64,000 bases of DNA from Loripinus fragilis (GCA_964019695.1 OZ026520.1:19792130-19856129); one strand, 5' to 3'. Counted from the stretch's first letter, positions 46,300-58,657 are shown. Notes: generated from the sequence alone by a model not told the origin. Program-made: numbers and translations.

Positions 46300-46775
46300 T
46301 CAACCCTCTTTATAACGACACTGTTTGTTCCAAGCTGTCTTTGACGTTAAAGTGAATTTGCTGTTATAAAGGAATTCTGACCATTACCAGATTTCCACAT
46401 AATAATCATTTGGTAAAGGAAATTATTATACAAATGAATTAAAATGCTATTTTCCTAACGTATACATTAATTTAATATTGCATCAAAGTGCGCAAAGCTT
46501 CCCATTTATCAAGAAAGACAGAAACCTGTTCATGCAAAAAGACCTTGTTCTGATCACAAAATTGTCTGACACATGGTATCAATTCTGTTATAATGAATTT
46601 ATTTTCAATAGAATTTGTATATCTGTTCCAGAATTCACTGTCGGTGTCGTTAAGTGAATATTCTGTTATAAAGAGGAAATTTTAATGGAAACAGATCCGT
46701 TCCCAGGATTTTTATGTCAGATATTGAATATTCTGTTATAACGAGTGACGTTATAAAGAGTTTTGACTGTACGAA
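46300..46775. mobile_element. Inverted-repeat element with CTTTATAACG ends
   Basis: acaatcaaccctctttataa at 46305 and its near complement ttataaagagttttgactgt at 46750-46770 bracket about 450 bp. Internal copies of ctgttataaagag occur at 46660 and 46735. No frame is present. Confidence 0.6.
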
Positions 46776-47224
46776 ATTCACAAATTTACCATTTTTCAAT
46801 CAAATCAATACAAAAACAGAATTGCAATTTGTCAATGTATTCTAATTGTTTATGTGACATGAATTCTCTTCAGATGTAGGCCAGTCTTCAAAAACTGTAA
46901 AAAAAATCACCCAACTTCAATCTCCTACACTCTTTAAAATTGTACGGACAATACCAATACGCACTAACAAGTAATTTTATTCCTGACAATCACATCACAT
47001 ATGAGTTTGATTGGGTTTAGATCTGGTGAGCAAGATGGCCATGGTACAACATTTATTCTGTTGGGTTGTAGCAGAGCCCTGGTGATGATACCCACAGCGT
47101 TTTTTATTTTAATTTAATCCGAGCAAAATCACATGAATTTCATGCATTGCTACATATTACAAAATGACGTTTTTCATTGTTTATCATGACAAATGAAATT
47201 TTTAAAAAATGCATCACTGGGACC
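46776..47224. other. No recognisable gene
   Basis: AT-rich, without element ends or exon-like frames that I can identify. Confidence 0.3.
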
Positions 47225-47515
47225 TCGCTAGAGTGCAGATTATATGAGCCGCGACATGTGATTTCCAACTATGTGGCATTTTGACATGTGTATACTCAGA
47301 TTAGCCTGTGCCGCCTCCTTTTACAGCTTAGAAACTCCAAATGCTGTTCGGTAAGTAGCTTTATATTTATAGAATATCCCAGCGACCAGCAAAGGTATTG
47401 ATCAGTCTGCGCGTATACGCAGGTCAGTCTGCGCGTATACGCAGGCTGATCTGAGGCTTTGCTGGTCGAACATACCACATTGTTGGAATCTCATGTCGCG
47501 GCTTATATTTTCTTG
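47225..47515. mobile_element. Foldback MITE of the 32605 family
   Basis: Arms gccgcgacatgtgatttcca / ttggaatctcatgtcgcggc, with an internal duplicated palindromic unit gtctgcgcgtatacgcaggt present twice in tandem (47404-47450). Confidence 0.75.
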
Positions 47516-47941
47516 TCCTCTGAGACCATGGATTCCATTATGAAACTTTGAAACTATTAGAGGGTCACTGATTGGGCCTAGTTGGCCGAAACGAGCTAAT
47601 CGATCAGAAAACTTGCACACTCTACATTTTTAATTCTTTGGTGTAGCCTTTGCTTCCACGGGGTAACTTTTTTCTAAAAACATTTTTGAATCCAAATTCT
47701 AATTTTTGTGACTTCCGATTTTGACCCTTTCAAATCAAATAAGCTGTACTTTGCATATACTCAATGCATTGTTCTGAAATTTTCACATATAATGTGAATC
47801 ATATTGAAATTTTGCTAAACAACAATATATTGAATAATTGTAACATAATTAAGTGTGTTTTTTAGCTAGCTGTTCGCTGTATGCGTTGGAAGAGTCTTTA
47901 AGTATAGTATAGTCAGTGGCTTTGATGGAATCTGTTATAAA
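47516..47941. other. No recognisable gene
   Basis: No exon, RNA gene or transposon end was recognised in this AT-rich stretch. Confidence 0.3.
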
Positions 47942-48834
47942 AAATAGTGAGTATGATCAGGAAATACCACAATCACAAACCGCAGACATACCCGTGGCAC
48001 CGTGAGGAAGAGCTGTTCAAGCATCACGAGACATCAGGAAGACAAGTTAAGCAAAGCAACCAGCTCTCTCTTCCCCGTAAAGATGATTGCAATACTAGAA
48101 TAGACATATAGTAACGTACAACAAAACATAGAACAATTACAGACTCCCACAATGGGAGTAACCATAGACAAGAAGTAAAAAACAACAGAACTACCGCCTT
48201 AGAACGGACAGCAGCCTAAGTCACCAGGGGGCTTAAATGCATTTTACTGGTACCAAATCTTCGTCCTAGATTCTTCTGTTGTTGAAGTACAAGAAATGTT
48301 CAGCTCGCATAGAGGCCATCTAACTAATGCAATGTATCATCATGGAGAAACACTTTAATCAAATTAACACACCATGATGAAACAAAGAAAAAGGTCTCAT
48401 AACTCACAGATAGCCATAGCTAAAGAAAACCGCAAGTTAAGTCACGGTGGGTCCAGCTACAGATCAGCATCAGGCACCAACCCACCGATGAAAGGTTTAC
48501 GTCAGAGCCGTCATAGAGTCAGAGGCCTGACCCACTGTCGTGTAATCAAAGAGGAAACCATAGCGATAAACCGTGATTGGGTTTAAAACTAGGCATGCAG
48601 ACTGTTGCATGATATCCAAGTTATATCCAACCCTTATATGACGTTTTACTATCTTTTTGAATTGATCACTAAAATAAGTTTTCCAACAATTCGTTTGAAT
48701 TTATAAACTAAATCACAATAAAATATAGGTTCTGATATGCCTTGTTGCAGAAGAGTTTTAACCCAATGTTGTATTTAACAATTTATATCTAAGTGTCTGT
48801 GCTAGAATTTAGAAAATGCTTTTCGAATTTTATG
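47942..48834 (-). mobile_element. Family B retroelement, 3' tail and end of coding region
   Basis: Minus-strand tail shared with 25815, 38700, 39790, 52180 and 59515 (minus) and 15755, 49835, 56330, 58738 and 60940 (plus). The part at 48400-48834 is decayed RT C-terminus and corresponds in position to 2685-3200 of family A. Confidence 0.75.
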
Positions 48835-49594
48835 TTATCTATAGCCTTGTTTTAATATCTTGGCAGTTAAAAATAAGTTTATGTTGTTGAAGTCATCAAC
48901 ATTAGAACACACTCTAGCAAAACGAATAAGCTGAGAAATATATACACCATAGGTAGGAGAGCGAGGAACATCTCCATATGGGAAATTTACTATTTCGAAA
49001 TTAAAATCATCCCATTTATCATAAATTTTAGAAGAAACTATGCCATTTGTTATTGATAAGTTCAAGTTCAGAAACGGAGCTTCAGTATCAGAAGAATTCG
49101 CCTTATTTAACTGAAATTCAGTGGGATATATCTGACCTACCATTTGTTCAAAATAAGGATTATCAATACTAAGTAAGTCATCTAAATATCTGGAGGTTGA
49201 GTTAAAGGCTTCAATAATATCAGTTTGATTATTGTCTGACAGAGACAACATAAAGTCTCTCTCACAACAAAACAAAAACAAATCTGCATCAAGAGGAGCA
49301 CAATTAGAACCCTTTGCAATACCTACAATTTGTCTATATAATTTCGAGCTAAATGTTATAAATATATTGTCTAAAAGATAATGGAGCGCATCACACATTC
49401 TCTGACATGACCACAATTTATATCGTTCAGGTTGTTCAGAAGTAAAAAAGGCATTTTTATCATTACAAACCAAATAAAGTGAGCCCTCTCTGGTAAATGT
49501 TTGTTCAATTAATTCTGTTAGTTTTTCTTTGATTAGATTGTGAGGCAATGTAGTATAGAGAGTAGAGAAATCATATGTAGATAAACCCTTTAGC
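48835..49594 (-). pseudogene. Reverse transcriptase, Penelope-like type, family B
   Basis: A 237-codon open frame (48835-49548) aligns along its length with the family A RT at 3208-3705. Motifs: KLYRQIVGIAKGSNCAPLDA (family A has GIPMGTNCAP, so the usual PMG is replaced by AKG), then SRYLDDLLS with the catalytic aspartates, then EAPFLNLNLS, and FEIVNFPYGDVPRS...YGVYISQLIRFAR. The frame stops at KILKQGYR and the 5' end is lost at about 49594, so it lacks the N-terminal part and any endonuclease domain. A dead, 5'-truncated copy. Confidence 0.8.
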
Positions 49595-49834
49595 TAAATA
49601 TTTTCTATGCCTTTAACCCATATCTGCCAAATTGAATTTCCCACCCTTACTTTTCTGACGAATCAATTGTAAATATTATGGTTGTTGGGTGCTTATTTGT
49701 AATTTCATTCAAATTTCAAACGTCTTTTTGTAAGCAAACAGTGCAGAACCTGATCAGACGCCGCGTTTTGCCGCCTCTGATCTGGTTATTCGCTGTTTGT
49801 TGGTGTCCCATGAAAATGACGCTAGGCTTAACAT

Positions 49835-50225
49835 GAACGCTTCCATGCGAGCTAAAATTTCTTGTACTTCAACAACAGCAGAATCTAGGGCGAAGATTTG
49901 GTACCAGTACAATACATTTAACACCCTCCCCGTGACTTAGGCTGCTGTCCATTCTATGGCATTTTTTCTGTTGTTGTTGACATGTTGTTTATTGTTACTC
50001 CCATTGTGGGAGTCTGCAATTGTTCTATGTTATGTTGTACGTTACTTTATGTCCATTCTAGTTTTGCAATCATCTTGATGGCTTGATGGGGAAAAGAGAG
50101 CATGTTGCTTTGCTTAATTTGTCTTCCTGATGTCTCGTGATTGCTGTGTGGCTCTTCCTCGCGGTGCCATGGTTTGTCTGCAGTTTGTGATTGTGGTATT
50201 TCCTTATCATACTAATTTACTATTT
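49835..50225 (+). mobile_element. Family B retroelement 3' tail
   Basis: Opposite orientation to 47942-48300 and only 240 bp from the 5' end of the preceding element. Starts cgagctaaaatttcttgtac-like sequence and ends tgattgtggtatttccttat. Confidence 0.75.
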
Positions 50226-51804
50226 TAAGTGGGTTAAGTATTCTGTAAAATAGGTCTTTAAAGGAATGTAAGTTTCAGTGCACCTGGAGCCATTCAAATG
50301 TTATACCCTTACAAGGGAGATCCATCTTATTTTGACCTGTATTATTATTAAGTGATAATGGGAAACTATACCTTGTTGAAAATCTTTGGGGCTATTAAAA
50401 CAGGGAATATTTGTATATAGTTCAATACCTAGAGGTCACAATAGTACTATACATAAGGGAATTATTTTAGAAATATACACACTTTTATTATAGATAATAT
50501 GTATTTAGATGTACGCGTATCAGTGTCAATGATGAATGAGTGACTATATTAAGACAAATTCCGATACTATTGGTATACTAAACCTCAAATGGAACACAGT
50601 TTTTCGTTCTTAAAATTTTACATAAAAGTTACTTCACACTGAAAGTTTGCATGCGCATAGAAATAGTAAAACCCTAACTAGATTAAAATTTTGGAGGAAA
50701 CTGATATCTATTTTACGGCTCTGATATCTTGTAAAAATAAATAACTCAGTTTTTATTAGCATGAAAATACCCTTTCAGTACCCATTTTTGTTCTTTCAGT
50801 ACAATACACCTGGGGTAGATATACCAGTATTTGCTCATCTATAAAATGTCCCTTAGAGATTACAGCAGACGATTAACTTGTTGAAGGCATAAAATTGTGC
50901 GGTTTACGATGCAGTCCAAGCTGCTTTTATCGGTCTACGAACAATTGCCTTCTTTTTGGTCACCATTTTTGAGACAAGGTTGGAAATGATAGCTGAAACA
51001 TTATTGAATAGGCTAATAAACGGCAACGCAAGCCAATATGTAGCTTCATTTAAACCCCTGAAGCATATACATGTTTTTATGTTCAACTGATAGTCATTAA
51101 TCCGTTTCGCTCAAGGTACTAGAGGGGAATATTATTTGGCATAAAATATTAAGAATGTTAAAATTCCATCCTATCACAGCATTTATGAAAATGCATGCAA
51201 ACTTCCAAAAATATTTTTGATTAGGGTTTTTGGTTTAAATATATATTTCCAATTAAATATAAAATTCGCATTTTAGATTAAAAGTTATTGCCGAAAAACA
51301 GTGTTCCATTTAAAGGGCAATACTACAGTACAACCACATGAATGGAATAATGACAAATAAGAGTATAAGAAACACTACGAGTAAACAAAATGCACCATTA
51401 TCAAAGGTGTGAAAATAGAACTGCTTTTAAAGAATATAGGCGAATCCATCAAAAGTGCCCGCAGTAAAAAGACGAAACCAACTTTACAAGAATCACTTTT
51501 ATTTACATTTTATTTTTTTTTCTATTCAGAAAACATATACAAGTATCAACATATTTACATGCCATTTGGTTATATAATGCTCTCTTCTAGTTCAGCTTAA
51601 CCACATTCTACTGCCATAGAACACATAAATGTGAAGGCATGCCCATTATCATAAACATTATATATCTCTCAACTTAAAATGTTATTTCAGATCTTGGAAA
51701 TGTCAGCTTCATTCATGTGATTAACATACTCATACACTACAAAGATACAATATTTTTCGGCTAAAACGTAATTGAGTATGACCCCTAAAACAATGGGAGC
51801 AACA
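50226..51804. other. No recognisable gene
   Basis: 1.6 kb of AT-rich intergenic DNA between the SLC22 and HAL genes. No exon, RNA gene or clear element was identified. The short frames at 50904 and 51409 lack motifs. Confidence 0.35.
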
Positions 51805-51808
51805 TTAA

Positions 51809-52174
51809 AGCTGCATAGTCTGTAACTTTTGATATTTTAATTTAAGTACTAATGTTTCTATTTTTCAAGAACACAGTACAAAAACTAAAATTCAGGTATA
51901 CATTTTATCAATTTCGTAAATCTAAACAAATTATCAGTATCAAAACAACAGCATTTATGTTAAAATTCACTGTCTATAATTATTGGATGGACGCAAATAA
52001 TTACCAACATGAGAAAAACAGACCTGTTTTATAAGATAATTCACTTCTCCGTGCAATTTTCAGCTATAGTTAACATATTTATTGTGAAAGCGTAACTTAA
52101 TTCTACTTTTACGAATGATTTAAAAAGAAAATAAAAAAAATCGAAAAATGTTCATAGTTGCAGACTTAGCCTCT
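51809..52174. mobile_element. 366-bp TTAA-flanked MITE, copy 1
   Basis: Ends AGCTGCATAGTCTGTAACT and, as complement, AGAGGCTAAGTCTGCAACT, with TTAA at 51805-51808 and 52175-52178. TTAA duplication is characteristic of piggyBac-type transposons. It has the same length as copy 2 (58292-58657). It sits inside a family B tail, whose parts resume at 52179. Confidence 0.85.
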
Positions 52175-52178
52175 TTAA

Positions 52179-52400
52179 ACAATGAACCAACAACAAAAGA
52201 ACCACCACCTTAGAACGGTGAGCAACTAAAGCTACTGTGCAGCTTAAATTAATTTTAATTGCAAAATTTACCCTAGATCCTGCTGTTGTCAAAAGAAAAT
52301 TATTTTAGCTTGCATGGAGGCTTCCTAACTTATACAATGTATCATCACAAGGAAACACTCAAATCAATTAACTTACTGTGATGAAACAAAGAAAAGGGCT
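52179..52400 (-). mobile_element. Family B retroelement tail split by the MITE
   Basis: acaatgggagcaacat just left of the MITE and caatgaaccaacaacaaaag just right of it are contiguous in other family B tails, which shows the MITE landed in the tail. Confidence 0.65.
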
Positions 52401-52548
52401 TACTGTACAACTTACAGTCAGTCAGAGCTTAGGAAACCTCCTTGTTGAGCTACTGAGGCCCAGTCAAAGAGAAACATAAGTCATAGATAATTCCCTGCTC
52501 CAAACTACTCCAAATATACATATCGTTTCACAGTAATTCTATAACGCT

Positions 52549-52554
52549 TTTATT
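52549..52554 (-). terminator. HAL: Candidate HAL polyadenylation signal
   Basis: AATAAA on the minus strand, about 130 bp beyond the HAL stop codon. Position is plausible; use is not shown. Confidence 0.4.
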
Positions 52555-52682
52555 CCCAAGGTATTCCCAAACTATGGCGCTATTTTGTTTTATTAGATAA
52601 TAACCACGTTGATTCGGTATGTAAGATTAAGAACTTTTTCAAACAAAAGTATGTTCCATATAAACAGTGTCTATTGTCTCGT

Positions 52683-52829
52683 TTAAGTGTGTCGTTTACT
52701 GGTAACCCGCCTTCTTTTAGGGGCAGGTCCACCGTCAGTTCTCATGGCGGTAGTAGGTGACATGACACGTGTCTCAATGTCTTGCTGTGAGTGGTAGTTA
52801 TCCATGAAAGGCTTGACTGTACGCCATAC
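52683..52829 (-). CDS. HAL: Histidine ammonia-lyase, last coding exon
   Basis: 147 nt encoding VWRTVKPFMDNYHSQQDIE through RRRVTSKRHT and a TAA stop. Acceptor TTGACAG. It continues the family C-terminal helix (V-W ... P[YF]I..Y). The terminal extension PAPKRRRVTSKR is strongly basic and resembles a monopartite nuclear-localisation signal; I know of no such tail in the vertebrate enzyme. Phase 0 from the preceding exon. Confidence 0.85.
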   Translation of the reverse strand, partial: VWRTVKPFMDNYHSQQDIETRVMSPTTAMRTDGGPAPKRRRVTSKRHT

Positions 52830-54018
52830 CTGTCAATGAGAAAAAAGTTGGTCTAGTCAATTATCATTAACCTGTGAATGCATAACATAATAATCCAAAA
52901 TGACTTGTACGCCCAGTAAATACTGATCATCCCCAGAGATTATAAAACTTTTTTCAATCTCAACTCAACTGGCATGAAATTTCAAAACCTCATTAAACAA
53001 AAATGCTGAAAAATAAATACTTTTCTTGCTTCTAAACTCTCAGATGTTGTACTTGTAATGCTAATACATGTTAAAATCCAAACAATTGTTGTCATTTTAA
53101 AATTCATGAGCACGACCAATTTCATGTTCAGTTGAGATGACCATTATTTTTAGCCATCATTGGCGTCCATCAAAACTGATCAGTCTTTGATGTACGCATG
53201 AAAACATCATGAAAAAGTAAGTAATATGCCAAGGAATGTCACATTTGAGAAGGAGTATGAGAACTCTATATTTTCAATAAATTACAGCTTGAAGAAGCAG
53301 CTATCTGGAATGATTTACAGACTACTCTGAATCTTAACGTGGCTCACAGTAATAAAGTTGGTATAAAATAAATGAAACAAAAACATTTGGGATACTCTGA
53401 AATAGATGCTCCCCTCTATATGCTCTGAAAGTTCAACAAATGTACACTTGCCCAAAGTTCTAAGCGGTCACCTTAAAATCACCATGTATTTGTCCTATTG
53501 ACACGGGCATTTTTTTCTTCATTAATTTCACGTGAAACTTCATGGAATGATTTTTTTGTATGACATCTCTCAATACAACATGTAAAACATGAAATTAAAA
53601 CTAGTTAAAAGTGATTAAAAATTTTGTCAAAATTTTGGAATTGCTAGGTGACCGCTTAGAAGTTAGTGTGAGTGTATTATGTAAAAATATACCATAACTG
53701 ACTATGGGAATTAGAGGTTGAGATAAAATAACAAAATTCAACTAACAATTAAGTATTGGCATGTGGATGACTTAAACAGCAAGTTCGCATTTATGTTCTA
53801 CAAAGATTCTGATCAGTGGTGCCAGCCCATTTAGACAATGCCCTCATACTGCTTAGTTGAAGAGGTGTAAGCCCAATTAGACGTGTCAACTTCTTTCTTA
53901 GTCTTTGATTTATGTTTTGAGCTTTTGGTCTTTGTCATTATTCTTGTTTTGTACTCATATGAATAAACTTGTTGCTTTATGATTAGACTTTACATGTATG
54001 TCCATTGTTAATACTGAC
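52830..54018 (-). other. HAL intron
   Basis: AT-rich, no element clearly recognised. A weak relative of the ACAGT-type foldbacks may lie at 52620-52700 in the 3' flank. Nothing else stands out. Confidence 0.35.
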
Positions 54019-54088
54019 CCTTTCTTCCTGAAGTAGTTTTGTTGCAGCATCAATATCAGGTGACATATATCTGTCCTTCTTCCAGGGT
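54019..54088 (-). CDS. HAL: Histidine ammonia-lyase, penultimate exon
   Basis: 70 nt, acceptor TTCTTAAG, donor AAAGG|GTCAGT. It encodes (G)PWKKDRYMSPDIDAATKLLQ EER, matching the HAL segment 'RPW..DR.M.PDI.AA..LL'. Enters in phase 2, leaves in phase 0, consistent with both neighbours. Confidence 0.9.
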
Positions 54089-54109
54089 CTTAAGAAATAA
54101 AACATAGAC

Positions 54110-54440
54110 GATATTCCATGAGTGCTCCTCTATTATTATTATTATTAAACGAGTTGGGGAAAAGAGATAAAATGTGAGGCTTGCCGAGCATTTTATCACT
54201 TTTTCACAATGAGTTAATAAATTCAATAATACAGGAGCACTAATGCTAGATTCTATTGATTGTATGCCGTTGAAATATTTTGTAATTGCTTTCTAGCGTA
54301 AAAACGATTCGATTTTACCATATACATGACGCTTGTATGAGCGTCATCTAATAACGTTACCAAAATTTGTAAACTACTAGTGGACTTTCGATTTTAACAT
54401 AAGGAGTTTTCACTTCGGACGAGCCGTCATATGATAAAAC
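54110..54440. mobile_element. Palindromic MITE, same family as 17040
   Basis: Core centre atgtgaggcttgccgagcat, with ccgag/ctcgg and aacgtt motifs and actactagtgg as in the other copies. It lies about 20 bp upstream (intron side) of the HAL exon at 54019-54088. Confidence 0.7.
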
Positions 54441-55239
54441 ACATTACAAACAAAACTAACTAACGTTTTAAAAGTGGTATTCCAAATTTCAAATATGCAT
54501 GGCAGCTACCCAGATCTAGTGAAGGGTCAAACTTAATATATTTAAGCCAATTTAGATTTCTCACCCTAATTAAAAAGGGACCAGTCTATGTCCATTTTAA
54601 GGGTAGTTATCTTTTTTTAAAATTTTTTATTCAAATTTAATAAAACAGCCTGTAAGCAAACAATAGCAGACCCCATTAGACACAGCATTTTGTTGCATCT
54701 GATCTGGGACTGCACTGTTTTTTTTGATGTCCCATAAATAGAGAATACTAGGTGAGTGTCTTTTGATATCAAGTATACCAGGCAAGGCTATGAGAACGCT
54801 TGCTGACATCTCGAGGCTTGCTGAGCGATTCAACAAGGGTTCTCAAAGCTGAGCCTGGTAACTTTGATATCAAAAGCCGCGCCCCTGGTTTTCTATTTAT
54901 CAGTTTACCTATTGATTCACTCTTCAAACTAGAGATTATGACGTCATTTTCGATTTTTGTGTTGATTCAGAGTCATTAGCGACGTCATTCAAACAGTGCA
55001 ACGCCATCATGACCTGATAAAGGCACATGCTGTGAGGTAGATAACGTTTATCAGGCAACGTGCACCATTGCAGTTAATATGAGACATAACTGATAAAAAC
55101 GACACCAAGCTTAAATGAGTTGTACTAAGGAATAAGAGATAATTCATTCCACACTGTTTAACCAGAAAAGATAACGTGCAAATGCAACTCTTTCAACTCG
55201 TTTAAAGATTTGATACACAGGTGGTCTCCAATAATAGTT

Positions 55240-55436
55240 TTGTTGTTTTGATTCTTTACATCACAGTCAACATTTTTCAGTTATGTAAAGATGGGTTTTC
55301 CTGGATTGAACTAGTTCTAAGCGGAGGATAAAGTGTCTTGCTGAAGGATACAACGGAGTGCCTCCAGTGAGGCTCGAACCTGTAACCCCTCGATATCGAG
55401 TAAAACACTCCACCACTGCGCTACTGCACTCCTCTT
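55240..55436 (-). mobile_element. tRNA-derived SINE
   Basis: Minus-strand head with GTAGCGCAGTGGTGGAGTG (A-box-like) and AGGTTCGAGCC (B-box-like). Tail on the plus strand is ttgttttgattctttacatc. The flanks share taatagttt, a probable target duplication. Same family as 4053 and 16177. Confidence 0.7.
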
Positions 55437-56004
55437 GTAATAGTTTGTAAGAAAGCGGAATACCACTTAACCCATATAAGCCTAGCGTTCTTTTTGTGGG
55501 ACAACAGCAAAAATTGCAAAAAAAAAAGATCAGACATGGTACTACGCGGCGTCTGATTCGGTTCTCCATTGTATGCTTACAGAAGTTTCTTTTAAAATTT
55601 GAATAAAAATATAAAATACCACCAAACACCCCTAAAATTAGAAATAGACTTGTCCTACCGATAGAGATATGAAAGATCTTTTTGCTTAAAAGGGTTAAGC
55701 CTGGTCCAAAAGGTGTGAAAGATTGAGTTTGCTGATTTCAAACTTTGCTGTTTTCTTATATTGTATGGTCTCTATTTCTGAAGGATCTGCTTTTCCAGAT
55801 TATTTTGTAGGCTCTCTTTATTTCAAATGTATCCATTTTCCACGAATATTTTGTATCATTCCTATTTATGACTGAAATCAAGTACTGAATTGTGACGTTC
55901 TGAACAAAGAAGATCATGTTGTCCTTTGCCTTCTGGAATCATCTAAGGAATGGCTTTTAGAATAAAACATATTGGATAATATTAAATGAATGATAAGTAC
56001 ATAT

Positions 56005-56345
56005 AAAATAGAGGATCTTACATGAGTGCTCATGTTTTATTGAGTTTATTAAACAAGTTGGGAAAAAGCATTAAAATGCGAGGCTTGCCGATCATTTAAT
56101 CACTTTTTCGCAACGAGTTTAATTCATTTGATAATACAAGAGCTCGAATGTTAGATTCTATTTATCATATGCAATTAAAAATATTTTGAAATCATATTTT
56201 TGGCGTAAAAAACGTTAGGATTTTACCATTGGCGAGACGTACGTTAAAAGCGTTATTTCATAACGTTTCCCAAAAATATGTAAACCACTAGTGGTTTATC
56301 GCTTTTAATGCATGGTATTATTGCATTAATTCTAGTTTTGTTATG
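56005..56345. mobile_element. Palindromic MITE, same family as 17040 (inverted)
   Basis: gaggatcttacatgagtgct start, palindrome centre aaaatgcgaggcttgccgat and ccactagtggtttatcgc end match 17040-17410 in reverse. Confidence 0.75.
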
Positions 56346-56565
56346 TAGTACCGTGTGTCCATTACAGTTTGGTTATCATTCCATACATAGAGATAGAGAG
56401 ATTGCTGCTCTCCTTAATTTGTTCTATAATAAGTTTAACTTTTTTTGATGCCTCGACCTCTTGGTACCAATGATAGGTTAAATAAAATCCATGATTGTGC
56501 TATTTCCTTGATCAGACAAAATTAAACTTTTGTCTATGCTCATCTCACATGAGCATGGCATTTGT

Positions 56566-56758
56566 TATCATAAAACAGTAAAATATGTCTTAAGCGGCCA
56601 CTTATAAATGAACAAAACAAAGATCTTAATGGAAAATGGTAGCTTAAAGAAGATCTAAAGTATTGCAGAATGCTCATTTTGCAATACTTTTGATCTGCAT
56701 TAAGCGAAACCAAATTTTGGTCTTTTTGAGAGTGGCCGTTGCACACAGGGTTTACTGT
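56566..56758. mobile_element. Foldback MITE, relative of 45873
   Basis: Ends acagtaaaatatgtcttaag and complement of gttgcacacagggtttactgt, with inner palindrome gcagaatgctcattttgcaa. Confidence 0.65.
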
Positions 56759-57129
56759 AGTTACAAATCAAAGTTCAAACTGATGAGGCAATTAGCATGC
56801 CCAGAACAGCAATTGCTGGCATTTAAAAAATCATGTTCTGAACAAAATTTATATGCACTTTGTGAGTTGAGCACAAAACAGTTTGATAACATAAACGCTT
56901 ATTTTATTTTGAAACTAGTTCTAACGACATATCTGTCAAGTGTTGAAATAATTTTACTGCCATACATTTCATACCACTGATTAAAGCTGGTTATACGCAT
57001 GTTCTTGTGAATAGTTAGAGATGGTGCACCTGGTGCTACCTGGGCTGTTAAACAATAAGAAGAATACGAGGACTCTCTACCCATATGATAAGGCAAATAT
57101 ATCTATAAGTGAAAAATAATCAAACATAC

Positions 57130-57238
57130 CCAGCGACGCTACGAACTAGTTTATAGACGGCTTCTAATGGAGGTGTTGTCTTGAGTGGTCGTAGAAACTC
57201 AATGGCTTGGCACGCAGAAAGCAATTCTATAGCAAGCA
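57130..57238 (-). CDS. HAL: Histidine ammonia-lyase, internal exon
   Basis: 109 nt, acceptor GTTGCAG, donor GCTGG|GTATGT. It encodes (V)[36 protein letters not shown]. The run '[29 protein letters not shown]' is diagnostic of eukaryotic HAL. It enters after one base of the valine codon supplied by the exon at 60554 and leaves in phase 2. Confidence 0.95.
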
Positions 57239-57286
57239 CTGCAACACACATATAAATGGTTATTTCACTTCAATGAAGAGATTAAC

Positions 57287-57412
57287 ATAACTTGGCTCTT
57301 GGCTCTCTTGTGTGTGATGTTTCCTTGTGTTTTTGTCAATTTCCCACATTATGTCTCGTGTTAGGTGTGGTACTTGATTGTATCGATTCCTGATCTTTGC
57401 CTTCTTCTTTAC
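57287..57412 (+). mobile_element. Family A retroelement 3' tail
   Basis: Short 3'-terminal piece: gtgtttttgtcaatttccca ... gtacttgattgtatcgattc ctgatctttgcc. Confidence 0.7.
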
Positions 57413-57769
57413 TTTTCTGAAAGTGTTAGTTAAGAAATAGTTTAGTCAATATTGTATATTAATTAAATTAAAACAACAGAAATTAGAGACAATATAATGT
57501 TGACTCTACACTTTTGCTAACAGAAGTTTATCACGCAAGTTGCAAACGACAGAAATTATAGACACTATAATGTTAAATAAAAATGCTTAATAATATATTT
57601 AGAAGTATGTTAGAATTGCTATTTGCAAATGCTTGCAGGTTTTGTTTGCAGTGCCAGTATTTTATGGGGATTTAGTTGATAAACTTAAAAGAATCGTCGA
57701 AAAGCCTGCCTTTATGGATAAATTTAAAAGAATAAACCAATGTTATAAAAAGAGGATATAACATGAGAA

Positions 57770-58140
57770 ATATGCGATAGTCTGCATGGTTGGTTATAAA
57801 CACAATCGTGATAATTATAGCTATAGTTTCCTCTTTAATTGCATGACGGTTGGTCAGAACTCAAGACTCAATGACGATCCTGACCTAAAACTTTCGTTGG
57901 TGGATTGGTGCCTGATGTTTGCCTTTGGCTGGAACCAAAATGGCCCAACATGAGGTTTTCTTACATTTAATTGTTTAAGAGTCAATAACCATTTTCTTTA
58001 TTTCATGATAGAATGTTAATTTATTTTCATTGTTCTCTTTGGTGATCATGATGAATTGCATTTGTCGAAAAAGCCCACGTGAGAGCTAAACGATGTTTTA
58101 AGTTTTAACAACAGCAGAATTGAGGGCCAATCATTGGCGT
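57770..58140 (+). mobile_element. Family B retroelement fragment
   Basis: Corresponds in reverse to 48300-48620: tttcctctttaattgcatga, ggattggtgcctgatg and aacaacagcagaattgaggg. Diverged and truncated. Confidence 0.55.
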
Positions 58141-58291
58141 AGCTCCCATTACGCAGTCACACACATGCGCAATAAAAACAGTAACATCCAACGGAGTTCA
58201 CCAAATGTGGTAAAAGTGATTTTCCATACTATAAGGAACTGCTCATAAAGGAAAGAATTCGCTCCCTCTGGGAGCAAATACTTTCCTTTAA

Positions 58292-58657
58292 AGCTGCGTA
58301 GTCTGTAACTTTTGATCTTTTAATTTTTAGAACTAATATTTCTATTTTTCAAGAACACAGTAAAAAAACTAAAATTCAGGTATACATTTTACTGATTTTG
58401 TAAATCTTAACAAATTATCAGTATCAAAACAACAGCATTTATTTTAAAATTAACTGTCTATAATTATTGGAGGGACGCAAATAATTACCAACAAGAGAAA
58501 AAACACACCTGTTTTATAAGATAATTCACTTTTCCTTGCAGTTTTAAGCTATAATGAACAGATTTATTGTGAAAACAACTTAATTCTACTTTTACAAATG
58601 ATTTAAAAAGAAAATAAAAAATTTCGAAAAATATTCATAGTTGCAGACTTAGTCTCT
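58292..58657. mobile_element. 366-bp TTAA-flanked MITE, copy 2
   Basis: Ends AGCTGCGTAGTCTGTAACT and complement of AGAGACTAAGTCTGCAACT, with TTAA at 58288-58291 and 58658-58661. About 95% similar by eye to 51809-52174 and identical in length. Confidence 0.88.

Larger units (their letters stand above)
54441..57129 (-). other. HAL intron, repeat-rich
   Basis: Holds a foldback of the 90-bp-repeat family (54735-54900, gagtgtcttttgatatcaag), a SINE (55240-55436), a MITE (56005-56345), a family B tail (56330-56515) and a foldback (56566-56758). 55440-56000 and 56760-57129 show nothing recognisable beyond short gatcag-type palindromes. Confidence 0.5.
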
